A program made the translations under genes and the position numbers. From positions 146,703 to 210,702 of the forward strand of contig NZ_JACXXO010000010.1 in the NCBI RefSeq assembly GCF_017980685.1: 64,000 bases of DNA, read 5' to 3'. The notes below the pieces were generated by a model. The model had not been told where the DNA came from, did no database searches, and worked only from the letters and a program-made list of their open reading frames with translations. Position 1 is the first letter of the stretch, and each line of letters opens with the position of its first letter. This DNA is from Pseudomonas iridis. GTDB lineage: Bacteria; Pseudomonadota; Gammaproteobacteria; Pseudomonadales; Pseudomonadaceae. Positions 8,293 to 17,801 of this stretch are shown piece after piece.

Positions 8293-8700
8293 TCAGTGCT
8301 TGCTGTCCTGAGCGGACATCGCCATCAGCTGTTTTTCCTGATTCCAGTCGAACGGCTCATCGTTCTGTTCAGCCTCGAAGCGACGCTCTTCCAGAGCCTG
8401 ATACATGTCGATCTCTTCATCAGACAGGTAGTGCAGGCAATCGCCGGCAAAGAACCACAGCAGATCCCGAGGAATCAGGTGGGCAATCTGCGGATAGCGG
8501 CTGATCACTTGAGTCAGGATGTCCTGGCCCAGGTATTGGCTTTCGATCGGTTCGATTGGCAGTGAAGCGAGCAATTCGTCGAAGCGCTCCAGGAACAAGG
8601 CATGGCTTTCTTCGGGAACCTGTTCGGCCTCACCTACGGCGACCAGAATACTGCGCAGATGGTCGAGTAACACAAGATGATCGGCAACGACGTTGGACAC
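8293..8700 (-). CDS. Small conserved Pseudomonas protein beside fadE (PA2817-like)
   Basis: 135 residues, acidic and mostly helical, with an ordered tail SDEEIDMYQALEERRF and no membrane segment or known motif. The name rests on memory that a protein of this kind neighbours the acyl-CoA dehydrogenase PA2815 in P. aeruginosa; function is unknown. GTG 8700 is chosen over the longer frame because TGAGGAC stands eight bases before it and the longer frame runs through the terminator at 8725-8760. It is downstream of fadE on the same strand but separated by that hairpin. Confidence 0.75.
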   Translation of the reverse strand: MSNVVADHLVLLDHLRSILVAVGEAEQVPEESHALFLERFDELLASLPIEPIESQYLGQDILTQVISRYPQIAHLIPRDLLWFFAGDCLHYLSDEEIDMYQALEERRFEAEQNDEPFDWNQEKQLMAMSAQDSKH

Positions 8701-8724
8701 GAGATAAGTCCTCAAGAGCAAAAC

Positions 8725-8760
8725 GGGCGCAGGAGTATAAAGCTCCTGCGCCCTTTTTTC
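8725..8760. terminator. Terminator between fadE and the small downstream gene
   Basis: 11-bp stem GGGCGCAGGAG / CTCCTGCGCCC (8725-8735, 8743-8753) with a seven-base loop. On the plus strand six T follow; on the minus strand, the direction of fadE, the tail is GTTTTG, which is weaker, so termination of fadE may be partial. Confidence 0.75.
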
Positions 8761-8788
8761 ACGGCTAACGGTTAGGCGGTAGCGCCGA

Positions 8789-11236
8789 TCAGCGCACTTT
8801 GCCCTCAGCCAGCAGCAGTTCTCCTTTGTCGAAGTCATCGACATCGATCACCTTGCGCCGTGCTGCTTCGGCATCGCGCAGGCTCTGCGCTTCAATCGGT
8901 TGCAATACACCTGCTTCCAGCGCCGCATCAATGGCGTGTTCGCCCGCCACCGGTTTGACCTGGCCGCTTTTCAACGAAGTGTGCAGTTTTTTGTGCAACG
9001 GCTGCGCGGCATTCAGCAGATCGCTGGCATGTTGCAGCGCACCCACAGCATCGTCCGCCGATTGCGGGCGATAGCAGCCGGCAAGCAGTTCTTCCAGCGC
9101 CGGGTCACCTTTGGCTCGACCGATTACGCCTGCCACTTCGGCACCGAGTTTGTCCGACGGGCCTTTGTGACGACGACCGAACGGGAACACGATCACGCGC
9201 AACAGGCATCCGAAGACCTTGTTGGGGAAGTTGCTGAGCAGTTCATCCAGCGCCCGTTCCGACTGACCAAGGCTTTCTTCCATGGCCCACCTGAACAACG
9301 GCTCCATGTAGGCCGGCGAATCCAGGTCGTGATAACGCTTGAGCGAGGCCGATGCCAGATACAGATTGCTCAATACATCACCCAGGCGTGCCGACAGGCG
9401 TTCGCGACGTTTCAGTTCGCCGCCCAGCAGCATCATGCTGAAGTCGGCGAGCATGGCGAACGCCGCCGCCTGACGATTGAGTGCGCGGAAGTAACCCTGA
9501 CTGATCTTGTCGCCCGGTGCTTTTTCGAAATGACCGAAGCCGAGGTTCAGCACCAGCGTACTGGCGGCATTGCCCACGGCGAAGCCGATGTGTTTGAGCA
9601 GCAGGCCATCGAACTCTTTCAGTGCCTGATCCTTGTCCTCGCGACCGGCCAGGGCCATTTCCTTGAGCACGAATGGATGGCAGCGAATCGCACCCTGGCC
9701 GAAGATCATCAGGTTGCGCGAGAGAATGTTCGCGCCTTCCACGGTGATGAAGATCGGTGCACCGTTCCAGCTGCGTCCCAGGTAATTGTTCGGGCCCATG
9801 ATGATTGCCTTGCCGCCGTGTACATCCATGGCGTGGCTGATGCATTCGCGACCGCGTTCGGTGAGGTGATACTTGAGGATCGCTGACAGCACCGAAGGTT
9901 TTTCGCCCAGATCCACAGCGTTGGCGGTGAGCATCCGCGCGGCGTCCATCATCCACGCGTTACCGCCGATGCGCGCCAGCGCTTCCTGAATACCTTCGAA
10001 TGCCGACAGCGGCACGTTGAATTGCTCGCGAATCTGCGCGTACTGACCGGTCACCAGGCTGGTGAACTTGGCCGCGCCGGTGCCGACGGCAGGCAACGAA
10101 ATCGAGCGCCCGACCGATAGGCAGTTCATCAGCATCATCCAGCCTTTGCCGAGCATTTCCTGACCGCCGATCAGGAAGTCCAGCGGGATGAACACGTCTT
10201 TGCCCGAGTTCGGCCCGTTCATGAATGCGGCCCCCAGTGGCAAGTGGCGACGGCCGATTTCCACGCCGGCTGTATCGGTCGGAATCAGCGCCAGGCTGAT
10301 ACCGAGGTCGGTCTTGTCGCCCAGCAGGTGATCCGGGTCATAGGCCTTGAACGCGAGGCCGAGCAGGGTGGCCACCGGGCCGAGGGTGATGTAGCGCTTC
10401 TCCCAGTTCAGGCGCAGGCCGAGAACTTCCTCGCCTTCCCATTGGCCTTTGCAGATGATCCCGGTATCGGGCATCGCGCCAGCGTCGGAACCGGCCAGTG
10501 GTCCGGTGAGGGCGAAGCACGGAATGTCGTCGCCACGGGCCAACCGTGGCAAGTAGTGATTACGTTGTTCGTCGGTGCCGTAATGCAGCAGCAATTCGGC
10601 CGGGCCGAGAGAGTTGGGCACCATCACGGTGGAAGCGAGGTCGCCGCTGCGCGTGGCGAGCTTCATGGCCACTTGCGAGTGGGCATAGGCCGAGAAGCCT
10701 TTGCCGCCGAATTCCTTGGGAATGATCAGGGCGAAGAATCCGTGCTCCTTGATGTGCGTCCAGGCTTCTGGCGGCAGGTCCATCGACTGACCGATCTGCC
10801 AGTCCGTGACCATTGCGCAGAGTTCTTCGGTCGGGCCATCAATGAACGCCTGTTCTTCTTCGCTCAATTGAACCTTGGGATAAGCCAGCAGTTTGTCCCA
10901 GTCCGGACGACCACTGAACAGCTCGCCATCCCACCACACGGTGCCGGCATCGATCGCGTCGCGTTCGGTCTGGGACATCGGCGGCAGGGTTTTCTGGAAC
11001 CAGTTGAACAGCGGCGCACTGAAATGTTTACGGCGCAGGTCGGGCAGCAGCAAGGGGGCCGCGACTACTGCCAGGACGACCCAGAGCACCAGCAGCAGCA
11101 AGCCTGGTGCGTGGCTGAAAATCCCCATGGCCACCAGATAAACAGCGACGATGCCCAGCGCGGGCAGCGGGGCGATGCGCCGGTGGGCGAGATACGCCAC
11201 ACCAATGATCAAAACCAGTATCCACAACAACAGCAT
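8789..11236 (-). CDS. fadE: Acyl-CoA dehydrogenase FadE
   Basis: Flavin enzyme of the first beta-oxidation step, making trans-2-enoyl-CoA. 815 residues from ATG 11236, matching the E. coli FadE length (814) rather than the ~380 of ordinary acyl-CoA dehydrogenases. Two to three hydrophobic N-terminal segments (residues 1-70) suggest membrane association. The central part shows FALTGPLAGSDAGAMPD and VHGGKAIIMGPNNYLGR. A strong GGAGGAC stands seven bases before ATG 11236, which decides against the longer frame starting at 11275. The ~300-residue C-terminal extension is the DUF1974 region of this subfamily. The upstream 249-base gap is shared with a divergent gene. Confidence 0.95.
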   Translation of the reverse strand: MLLLWILVLIIGVAYLAHRRIAPLPALGIVAVYLVAMGIFSHAPGLLLLVLWVVLAVVAAPLLLPDLRRKHFSAPLFNWFQKTLPPMSQTERDAIDAGTVWWDGELFSGRPDWDKLLAYPKVQLSEEEQAFIDGPTEELCAMVTDWQIGQSMDLPPEAWTHIKEHGFFALIIPKEFGGKGFSAYAHSQVAMKLATRSGDLASTVMVPNSLGPAELLLHYGTDEQRNHYLPRLARGDDIPCFALTGPLAGSDAGAMPDTGIICKGQWEGEEVLGLRLNWEKRYITLGPVATLLGLAFKAYDPDHLLGDKTDLGISLALIPTDTAGVEIGRRHLPLGAAFMNGPNSGKDVFIPLDFLIGGQEMLGKGWMMLMNCLSVGRSISLPAVGTGAAKFTSLVTGQYAQIREQFNVPLSAFEGIQEALARIGGNAWMMDAARMLTANAVDLGEKPSVLSAILKYHLTERGRECISHAMDVHGGKAIIMGPNNYLGRSWNGAPIFITVEGANILSRNLMIFGQGAIRCHPFVLKEMALAGREDKDQALKEFDGLLLKHIGFAVGNAASTLVLNLGFGHFEKAPGDKISQGYFRALNRQAAAFAMLADFSMMLLGGELKRRERLSARLGDVLSNLYLASASLKRYHDLDSPAYMEPLFRWAMEESLGQSERALDELLSNFPNKVFGCLLRVIVFPFGRRHKGPSDKLGAEVAGVIGRAKGDPALEELLAGCYRPQSADDAVGALQHASDLLNAAQPLHKKLHTSLKSGQVKPVAGEHAIDAALEAGVLQPIEAQSLRDAEAARRKVIDVDDFDKGELLLAEGKVR

Positions 11237-11485
11237 ATTCAGTCCTCCGTGAACCAAGGCAAATCGACCCTCCACAGCTTAGACGGCATCTGCGAAACCG
11301 GGTGGTCAGAGCAAGGTGATTGAAATCGTGGGAAACCCCGGATGGTTTTCGTAGGTTCGGTGGGCAACACGTGTGGGAAATCGTTCGCTTATCCCGCGCC
11401 TTTGCGTCCAAGTTTGGCCGAAACGTCGTTATCTCTGCGCTTTGGCTATCGCTAGACTCGGCTCTCACCCAGGAGATCTGTCGTC

Positions 11486-12145
11486 ATGCGCGAGTATCTG
11501 AGTCCCGGCCGCTTCATCGATAGTGACCACCCGGCGGTGATGGAGTTCGCCGAATTGCATCGTGGTGCCAGCCGCGATCCGCTGGCGCAGGCGATCAGCC
11601 TTTATTACGCCGTGCGCGAGGCAGTGCGTTACAACCCCTACACCTTCAGCCGTGATCCGCAAACGTTGTGCGGCAGCTATGCGCTGGCGACGGGGGAGAG
11701 TTACTGCGTGCCCAAAGCGACGCTGCTTGCCGCCTGCGCGCGCCATTGCGGTATTCCTGCGCGCATCGGCCTGGCGGATGTCAGAAATCACCTGTCGACC
11801 CCGCGATTGCTTGAACTGCTGAAAAGCGATGTGTTCGCCATGCACGGCTACACGGAGCTATTACTCGATGGTCGCTGGGTCAAGGCGACCCCGGCGTTCA
11901 ACCAGCAGCTCTGCGAGATGTTCAACGTCGCACCGCTGGAATTCGATGGCATCAATGACAGTGTTTTTCACCCGTTCAACCGTGACGGCGCGCAGTTGAT
12001 GGAGTATCTGGTCGATCACGGCCAGTTCACCGATGTACCGGAAACCTTCTTCTTCGAACACCTGGAAAAATGCTATCCGCACCTGTTCGGTGATCACTTG
12101 CCGCCACTGTTGGGCGACATGCAGAGTGATGTCAGGAGACTCTGA
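11486..12145 (+). CDS. Transglutaminase-like cysteine protease-fold protein
   Basis: 219 residues, cytoplasmic (no signal). The transglutaminase core is recognisable: GESYCVPKATLLAACARHCG with C74 as nucleophile and H120 in FAMHGYTELLLDGRWVK. The third acid of the usual Cys-His-Asp triad is not obvious, as the place where one expects D-x-T reads KATPAF. AGGAG precedes the ATG. The next gene, a GST, follows by 43 bases on the same strand. Bacterial members act as proteases or peptide ligases; the substrate is unknown. Confidence 0.85.
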   Translation: MREYLSPGRFIDSDHPAVMEFAELHRGASRDPLAQAISLYYAVREAVRYNPYTFSRDPQTLCGSYALATGESYCVPKATLLAACARHCGIPARIGLADVRNHLSTPRLLELLKSDVFAMHGYTELLLDGRWVKATPAFNQQLCEMFNVAPLEFDGINDSVFHPFNRDGAQLMEYLVDHGQFTDVPETFFFEHLEKCYPHLFGDHLPPLLGDMQSDVRRL

Positions 12146-12188
12146 TCCGGCGTATGCTGCCTGCCCACTCATGTGCAAAGAGGCGGTC

Positions 12189-12812
12189 ATGCTGAAGATC
12201 TGGGGACGGAAAAACTCATCGAATGTCAGAAAGCCGCTGTGGGCCGCCGAGGAATTGGGCCTGGATTACGAGGCGCTTGATGCCGGTGGCGCATTCGGCG
12301 TGGTCGACACGCCTGAGTACCGGGCGATGAACCCGAACGGTCGGGTGCCGGTGATCGAAGATGACGGTTTCGTGCTGTGGGAATCCAATGCCATCGTCCG
12401 CTATCTGTTGGCCAAGCATGCGCCGGCCAGCAACTGGTATCCGGCAGATCCGCAAGCGCGCGCGATTGCCGACAAGTGGATGGACTGGGCTACCGCGAGT
12501 TTTGCCGGCCCTTTCCGCACCGTGTTCTGGGGCGTGGTGCGTACTCCGGCGGACCAGCAGGACTGGCCTGCGATTGAGGCCGCGATCAAGGAATGCACCG
12601 AGTTGCTGGCCATGGCCGATCAGGCGCTCGCCGACAAACCCTATTTGTCTGGAGACGAAATCGGCATGGGCGATATCCCGCTCGGCAGTTTCATTTATGC
12701 CTGGTTCGAGATGCCCATCGAGCGCGCGCCGCAACCGCATCTGCAAGCCTGGTACGAGCGCCTGAAGCAGCGTCCGGCGTACCGCAAAGCAGTCATGACC
12801 GCGTTGACTTAA
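12189..12812 (+). CDS. Glutathione S-transferase
   Basis: 207 residues. The N-terminal thioredoxin-like half has GRKNSSNVRKPLWAAEELGL (active-site Ser/Asn region), the cis-Pro loop NGRVPVIEDDG and the glutathione-binding LWESNAIVRYL. The C-terminal half is all-helical with the folding motif around GDEIGMGDIPLGSF. ATG 12189 is preferred: AGAGG lies before it and the GST fold starts directly; the open frame extends further upstream into the transglutaminase gene without homology. Probable role is conjugation or isomerisation of small electrophiles. Confidence 0.93.
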   Translation: MLKIWGRKNSSNVRKPLWAAEELGLDYEALDAGGAFGVVDTPEYRAMNPNGRVPVIEDDGFVLWESNAIVRYLLAKHAPASNWYPADPQARAIADKWMDWATASFAGPFRTVFWGVVRTPADQQDWPAIEAAIKECTELLAMADQALADKPYLSGDEIGMGDIPLGSFIYAWFEMPIERAPQPHLQAWYERLKQRPAYRKAVMTALT

Positions 12813-12948
12813 TACCTACTATCGACACGCTTGACTGTACTTGTGCGGCGGCGGCACGCACCATTGCGCTCTTGCGCCGCGGTTGAATTCGCCGTCGCGC
12901 GCCCTTATTCAGTTCTTTCTTCCCTTCATCATGGTGCGTAAATCAGAT

Positions 12949-13881
12949 ATGAGTTCCGCTCTGTCCATCCGGCAGCTAACCAAAACCTACGGCAACGGGT
13001 TCCAGGCCTTGAGTGGTATCGATCTGGACGTCGCCGAAGGTGACTTTTTCGCCTTGCTCGGCCCCAACGGTGCCGGCAAATCCACGACCATCGGCATTCT
13101 CTCGACCCTGGTGAACAAGACCAGCGGCACGGTGAATATCTTCGGTCATGACCTGGACAAGAACCCTGCGCAGCTCAAGCGTTCGATTGGCGTGGTGCCC
13201 CAGGAATTCAACTTCAACCAGTTCGAAAAGACTTTCGACATCGTCGTGACCCAGGCCGGTTACTACGGCATTCCGGCGAAGATCGCCAAGGAACGCGCCG
13301 AGCAGTACCTGACCCAGCTCGGTCTGTGGGACAAACGCGATGTGCCGTCGCGTTCGCTGTCCGGCGGCATGAAGCGGCGGCTGATGATTGCCCGCGCGCT
13401 GGTGCATGAGCCACGTCTGCTGATCCTCGACGAACCGACTGCCGGCGTCGACATCGAGCTGCGCCGTTCGATGTGGACGTTCCTCACCGAGCTTAATCAG
13501 AAAGGCATCACCATCATCCTCACCACCCACTATCTGGAAGAGGCTGAGCAACTGTGCCGCAACATCGGCATCATCGATCACGGCACCATTGTCGAGAACA
13601 CCAGCATGCGTCAGCTGCTCGGTCAGTTGCATGTGGAAACCTTCCTGCTCGACCTGAAAGGTGATCTGGCTGCCGCACCGCAACTGGTCGGCTATCCGGC
13701 GCGTCTGGTGGATGCGCACACGCTGGAAGTCCAGGTCGACAAATCGATGGGCATTACCGCGCTGTTCGGCCAATTGGCGTTGCAGAACATCGAAGTCCTG
13801 AGCCTGCGTAACAAAACCAATCGCCTTGAGGAGCTGTTCGTGTCCCTGGTGGAGAAAAATCTGTCGAAGGTGGCGGTATGA
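12949..13881 (+). CDS. yadG: ABC transporter ATP-binding protein, YadG type
   Basis: Nucleotide-binding subunit of an ABC-2 exporter, 310 residues. Walker A GPNGAGKST, signature LSGGMKRRLMIARAL and Walker B LLILDEPTAGVD are intact, with the H-loop in TTHYLEEAEQLC. The sequence follows E. coli YadG closely along its whole length, including the C-terminal NRLEELFVSLV. ATG 12949 is chosen because the protein's family starts there; no clear ribosome binding site is seen and ATG 12931 is possible. It overlaps the permease gene by four bases. The substrate of YadGH systems is not established. Confidence 0.93.
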   Translation: MSSALSIRQLTKTYGNGFQALSGIDLDVAEGDFFALLGPNGAGKSTTIGILSTLVNKTSGTVNIFGHDLDKNPAQLKRSIGVVPQEFNFNQFEKTFDIVVTQAGYYGIPAKIAKERAEQYLTQLGLWDKRDVPSRSLSGGMKRRLMIARALVHEPRLLILDEPTAGVDIELRRSMWTFLTELNQKGITIILTTHYLEEAEQLCRNIGIIDHGTIVENTSMRQLLGQLHVETFLLDLKGDLAAAPQLVGYPARLVDAHTLEVQVDKSMGITALFGQLALQNIEVLSLRNKTNRLEELFVSLVEKNLSKVAV

Positions 13882-14657
13882 GTTCCGAGTTCCGTCCCAA
13901 CCTCGTCGCCCTCCAGACCATCGTTTACCGCGAGGTCAAACGCTTCACGCGGATCTGGCCGCAGACGCTGCTGCCGCCGGCGATCACCATGGTTTTGTAC
14001 TTCGTGATCTTCGGCAATCTGATCGGTCGGCAGATCGGCGAGATGGGCGGCTTCACTTACATGGAGTACATCGTGCCGGGGCTGATCATGATGTCGGTGA
14101 TCACCAACTCCTATGGCAACGTGGTCTCGAGCTTCTTTGGCAGCAAATTCCAGCGCTCGATTGAAGAACTGATGGTATCGCCGGTATCACCGCACACGAT
14201 TCTGATCGGCTACACCTGCGGTGGCGTGCTGCGCGGGTTGATGGTCGGGGTGATCGTGACCATCCTGTCGCTGTTCTTTACTGATTTGCAGGTGCATCAC
14301 CTGGGCGTGACCATTCTGGTGGTGGTGCTGACGGCGACGATTTTCTCGCTGCTGGGCTTCATCAACGCTGTGTTCGCGCGCAACTTCGATGATATTTCGA
14401 TTATCCCGACCTTCGTGCTGACACCCCTGACGTATCTGGGCGGCGTGTTCTACTCGATCACTCTGCTGCCGCCGTTCTGGCAGACCGTGTCGATGGCTAA
14501 CCCGGTGTTGCACATGGTCAATGCGTTCCGTTACGGCATTCTCGGGGTGTCGGATATCCGCATCGGCATCGCGATCACGTTCATGCTGGTGGCGACGGTG
14601 GTGTTGTATATCGGCTGTGCGCGGTTGCTGGTGAGTGGGCGCGGGATGCGTACGTAA
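13878..14657 (+). CDS. yadH: ABC-2 type permease, YadH type
   Basis: 259-residue inner-membrane subunit with six predicted membrane segments. The ABC-2 signature region is visible as ARNFDDISIIPTFVLTPLTY followed by LGGVFYSI. ATGA overlap with the ATPase gene couples their translation. The start of the protein (KRFTRIWPQTLLPPAITMVL) is the cytoplasmic lead into segment one. Export of a lipid-like or hydrophobic compound is typical for the family; substrate unknown. Confidence 0.93.
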   Translation: MSSEFRPNLVALQTIVYREVKRFTRIWPQTLLPPAITMVLYFVIFGNLIGRQIGEMGGFTYMEYIVPGLIMMSVITNSYGNVVSSFFGSKFQRSIEELMVSPVSPHTILIGYTCGGVLRGLMVGVIVTILSLFFTDLQVHHLGVTILVVVLTATIFSLLGFINAVFARNFDDISIIPTFVLTPLTYLGGVFYSITLLPPFWQTVSMANPVLHMVNAFRYGILGVSDIRIGIAITFMLVATVVLYIGCARLLVSGRGMRT

Positions 14658-14663
14658 TGCCCG

Positions 14664-14747
14664 TGTAGGAGCTGCCGAAGGCTGCGATCTTTTGATCTGG
14701 TTTTTAAAGGCAAGATCAAAAGATCGCAGCCTTCGGCAGCTCCTACA
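14664..14747. repeat. REP inverted pair, class A
   Basis: TGTAGGAGCTGCCGAAGGCT at 14664-14683 and its reverse complement ending TCCTACA at 14747 form an almost perfect 35-bp stem with an ~18-base loop between convergent genes. Confidence 0.9.
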
Positions 14748-14779
14748 GTGGGATTGTTGTCAGTTCAGGCAACACAAAA

Positions 14780-14806
14780 AACGGCCTCCATTGCGGAGGC
14801 CGTTTT
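14780..14806 (-). terminator. Terminator of the DUF2062 gene
   Basis: Stem ACGGCCTCC / GGAGGCCGT around ATTGC. On the minus strand it is followed by TTTTTTG. It lies five bases beyond the DUF2062 stop codon; with TTTT on the plus side it can also stop yadH readthrough. Confidence 0.85.
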
Positions 14807-14810
14807 GCAT

Positions 14811-15329
14811 TCACGACATGCGTTTTTTCTTGCGCCGCGCCCATTGCCGGGACACCCACCAGCGCCAATACATCATCACGCCGAAATAGGCGATGACGCC
14901 AAGCACCAGTCCGACCACTACCGAGCCCAGCAAAAACGGTTGCCACAGCGTCGACAGTTCACCGCTGATCCATTCCCAGGTCAGCTCATCCGGCAATTGC
15001 CGCGCCGGCACGTCCATCAACCAGGCGCCGGCCTGATAGGTGCAGAAAAACACCGCCGGCATGGTGATCGGATTGGTCAGCCACACCAGGCTGACGGCAA
15101 TCGGCATGTTGCCCCGCACCACGACTGCCAGTGCCGCGGCGACCAGCATCTGAGCGGGAATCGGCAGGAAAGCGGCGAACAGCCCGACCGCCATCCCTCG
15201 GGCCACCGAGTGGCGATTGAGGTGCCAGAGGTTTGGGTCATGCAACAACTTGCCGAGAAAGCGTAAGGATTTGTGTTCCCTGATGCTCGTCGGGTCGGGC
15301 ATGTAACGTTTGAATAAGCGCCGGGGCAT
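14811..15329 (-). CDS. DUF2062 membrane protein
   Basis: 172 residues with about three to four hydrophobic segments (GMAVGLFAAFLPIPAQMLVA, then VWLTNPITMPAVFFCTYQAG) and a basic tail RRKKKR. This arrangement, with conserved Pro/Asn in the central hairpin, is that of DUF2062 inner-membrane proteins. I remember the same gene next to comEC in P. aeruginosa (PA2985). ATG 15329 is the first start with a nearby purine-rich GAGAAG; the longer frame contains no family sequence. Function unknown. Confidence 0.85.
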   Translation of the reverse strand: MPRRLFKRYMPDPTSIREHKSLRFLGKLLHDPNLWHLNRHSVARGMAVGLFAAFLPIPAQMLVAAALAVVVRGNMPIAVSLVWLTNPITMPAVFFCTYQAGAWLMDVPARQLPDELTWEWISGELSTLWQPFLLGSVVVGLVLGVIAYFGVMMYWRWWVSRQWARRKKKRMS

Positions 15330-15465
15330 AAGGCTTCTCGGTCGGTTAAGGCGGCAAGTATGTCTGGATTCCATGAACGGCCCATTCAGACTTTGTGACA
15401 ATTGTTGACGGCGGTCGTGCCAAATACCCGCTATGCCTAAGTTCGGGACTATCAAGGACGGGCTT

Positions 15466-17700
15466 ATGCGCACAGGGATGATGGCGCTGGCAGTCGGTTT
15501 GCTTGCTCCGATATTTATGCCGGCCTTACCGCCGGTCTGGTTGATGGTGTTGCTGGCGGTCGTGGCTTTGATGTTGCTGCCGTTTCGCAGCTATCCATTG
15601 GCTTTTCTGCTTTTTGGTTTCACCTGGGCTTGCGTCAGCGCGCATTGGGCGTTGCAGGATCGCTTGCCGGTGGCGCTGGATGGCGAAACCCGTTGGCTCG
15701 AAGGGCGCGTGGTCGGGTTGCCGCAAAACAGCGACGGCGTGGTTCGTTTCGAACTGGCGGACGCCCATTCGCGCCACGGCAAACTGCCGTCACTGATGCG
15801 CCTGGCCTGGTACGCCGGGCCGCCGGTCAACAGCGGCGAGCGCTGGCGCCTGGCGGTCAAGCTCAAGCGCCCGAGCGGGTTACTCAATCCGGACGCCTTT
15901 GATTACGAAGCCTGGCTACTCGCGCAACGCATTGGCGCAACGGGCACGGTCAAGGAGGGTCAGCGCCTTGGCGAGGCGCGATGGGCGTGGCGAGACAACA
16001 TTCGTCAGCGCTTGCTGGCGGTCGACGCGCAGGGCCGGGGAGGGGCGTTGGCGGCGCTGGTGCTGGGCGATGGCTCGGGCCTGAGTCGCGAGGATTGGCA
16101 GACTCTGCAAGACACCGGCACCGTGCATTTGCTGGTGATTTCCGGCCAGCACATCGGCATGCTGGCGGCGGTGATGTATTTGCTGGTCGCCGGGCTGGCC
16201 CGATATGGTCTGTGGCCGCTGCGTTGGCCGTGGCTGCCTTGGGCCTGTGGTCTGGCCTTCGCCGCAGCACTCGGTTACGGCTTGCTCGCCGGATTTGATG
16301 TGCCGGTGCGACGGGCCTGCGTGATGGTCGGGCTGGTGCTGCTGTGGCGCCTGCGCTTTCGTCATCTCGGCGCCTGGTGGCCACTGTTGCTGGCGTTTAA
16401 TGGCGTGCTGTTGCTGGATCCGCTGGCCAGTCTGCGCCCCGGCCTCTGGTTGTCATTTGCGGCGGTGGCGGTGCTGATCTTCACCTTTGGCGGGCGTCTT
16501 GGGGCATGGCGCTGGTGGCAGACATGGACGCGGGCGCAATGGTTGATCGCGATCGGTCTCTGCCCGGTGTTGTTGGCGCTGAATCTGCCGATCAGCCTCA
16601 GTGGGCCGTTGGCGAATTTGCTGGCGGTGCCTTGGGTCAGTCTGGTGGTGCTGCCCCCGGCATTGCTCGGGACCCTGTTGTTGCCAGTGCCGTATGTCGG
16701 CGAAGGGCTGTTGTGGCTGGCGGGTGGTTTGATCGGCTGGCTGTTCCAGGGCCTGGCGCTGATCGCCGGGCAGTGGCCGGCGTGGATTGCGCCGTCGCTT
16801 CCCGGTTGGGCGTTGGCTATCGGCAGTCTTGGTGCCGTGCTGTTGCTGTTGCCGCGAGGGGTACCGCTGCGTCCGCTGGGCTGGCCATTGTTGTTGATTC
16901 TGGTCGTGCCACCTCGGGAGCGGCTGGACGCCGGACTGGCCGATGTCTGGCAACTCGATGTCGGCCAGGGCCTGGCGATTCTGATCCGTACTCGTCATCA
17001 CGCGCTGCTCTACGATGCCGGGCCGCGGTTCCGCGATTTCGATCTTGGCGAACGTGTTGTCCTGCCGGCCCTGCGCAAACTGAATGTCGAGACACTGGAC
17101 CTGATGCTGCTCAGCCATGCCGACGCCGATCATGCCGGTGGTGCTTTGGCCGTTGCGCGCCGTTTGCAGGTGAAGCAAGTCATCAGCGGCGATCCGCCGG
17201 GGCTGCCAGCCGAACTGAACGCGCAGGCGTGTGAAAGTGGCCGGCAGTGGCAGTGGGACGGTGTCAGTTTTCAACTCTGGCAATGGGCGGACGCTCACGA
17301 CAGCAATCAGCGCTCCTGCGTGTTGCAGATCGAGGCCAATGGTGAGCGCCTGATGCTGACCGGCGATATTGATAAACACGCCGAGCGAGTCTTGCTGCAA
17401 GGCCCTCTGAACGTAGCCACTCAATGGCTGCAAGCTCCGCACCACGGCAGCCGCAGTTCATCATCGATGGCATTGCTCAAAGCGTTGAAACCTGACGCAG
17501 TCTTGATATCCCGGGGCCAGGGCAACTCGTTCGGTCATCCGCATCCGACCGTCATTGCGCGTTATCGCCAGCAAGGGCTGCGTATTTACGACAGTGCCGA
17601 GCACGGTGCCATTCATCTGCAACTGGGCGCGTTCAAACCACCGTGGACAATGCGCCAGTACCCGCGTTTCTGGCGTGAACCGCCGCAGTCCTCCCATTGA
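15466..17700 (+). CDS. comEC: ComEC/Rec2-type DNA internalisation channel
   Basis: Inner-membrane channel thought to pass single-stranded DNA during natural transformation. 744 residues: an N-terminal OB-like periplasmic domain (about 50-170), a competence domain with about ten membrane segments (195-480; LVISGQHIGMLAAVMYL is its hallmark), and a C-terminal metallo-beta-lactamase-like domain starting at WQLDVGQGLAILIRT with LSHADADHAGG as metal motif. ATG 15466 is preferred to 15433 because AAGGAC stands seven bases before it. All domains appear intact; competence itself also needs type IV pili genes outside the window. Confidence 0.93.
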   Translation: MRTGMMALAVGLLAPIFMPALPPVWLMVLLAVVALMLLPFRSYPLAFLLFGFTWACVSAHWALQDRLPVALDGETRWLEGRVVGLPQNSDGVVRFELADAHSRHGKLPSLMRLAWYAGPPVNSGERWRLAVKLKRPSGLLNPDAFDYEAWLLAQRIGATGTVKEGQRLGEARWAWRDNIRQRLLAVDAQGRGGALAALVLGDGSGLSREDWQTLQDTGTVHLLVISGQHIGMLAAVMYLLVAGLARYGLWPLRWPWLPWACGLAFAAALGYGLLAGFDVPVRRACVMVGLVLLWRLRFRHLGAWWPLLLAFNGVLLLDPLASLRPGLWLSFAAVAVLIFTFGGRLGAWRWWQTWTRAQWLIAIGLCPVLLALNLPISLSGPLANLLAVPWVSLVVLPPALLGTLLLPVPYVGEGLLWLAGGLIGWLFQGLALIAGQWPAWIAPSLPGWALAIGSLGAVLLLLPRGVPLRPLGWPLLLILVVPPRERLDAGLADVWQLDVGQGLAILIRTRHHALLYDAGPRFRDFDLGERVVLPALRKLNVETLDLMLLSHADADHAGGALAVARRLQVKQVISGDPPGLPAELNAQACESGRQWQWDGVSFQLWQWADAHDSNQRSCVLQIEANGERLMLTGDIDKHAERVLLQGPLNVATQWLQAPHHGSRSSSSMALLKALKPDAVLISRGQGNSFGHPHPTVIARYRQQGLRIYDSAEHGAIHLQLGAFKPPWTMRQYPRFWREPPQSSH

Positions 17701-17801
17701 GCGAGGCAAGCGTGGAGGCGACATCACGGTCGTCGGAGCGGCGGGTCTTAATCGCGAACCGGTATGGTAAAGTGGCGCACTTTTTCGAGGGGACTGTCAC
17801 T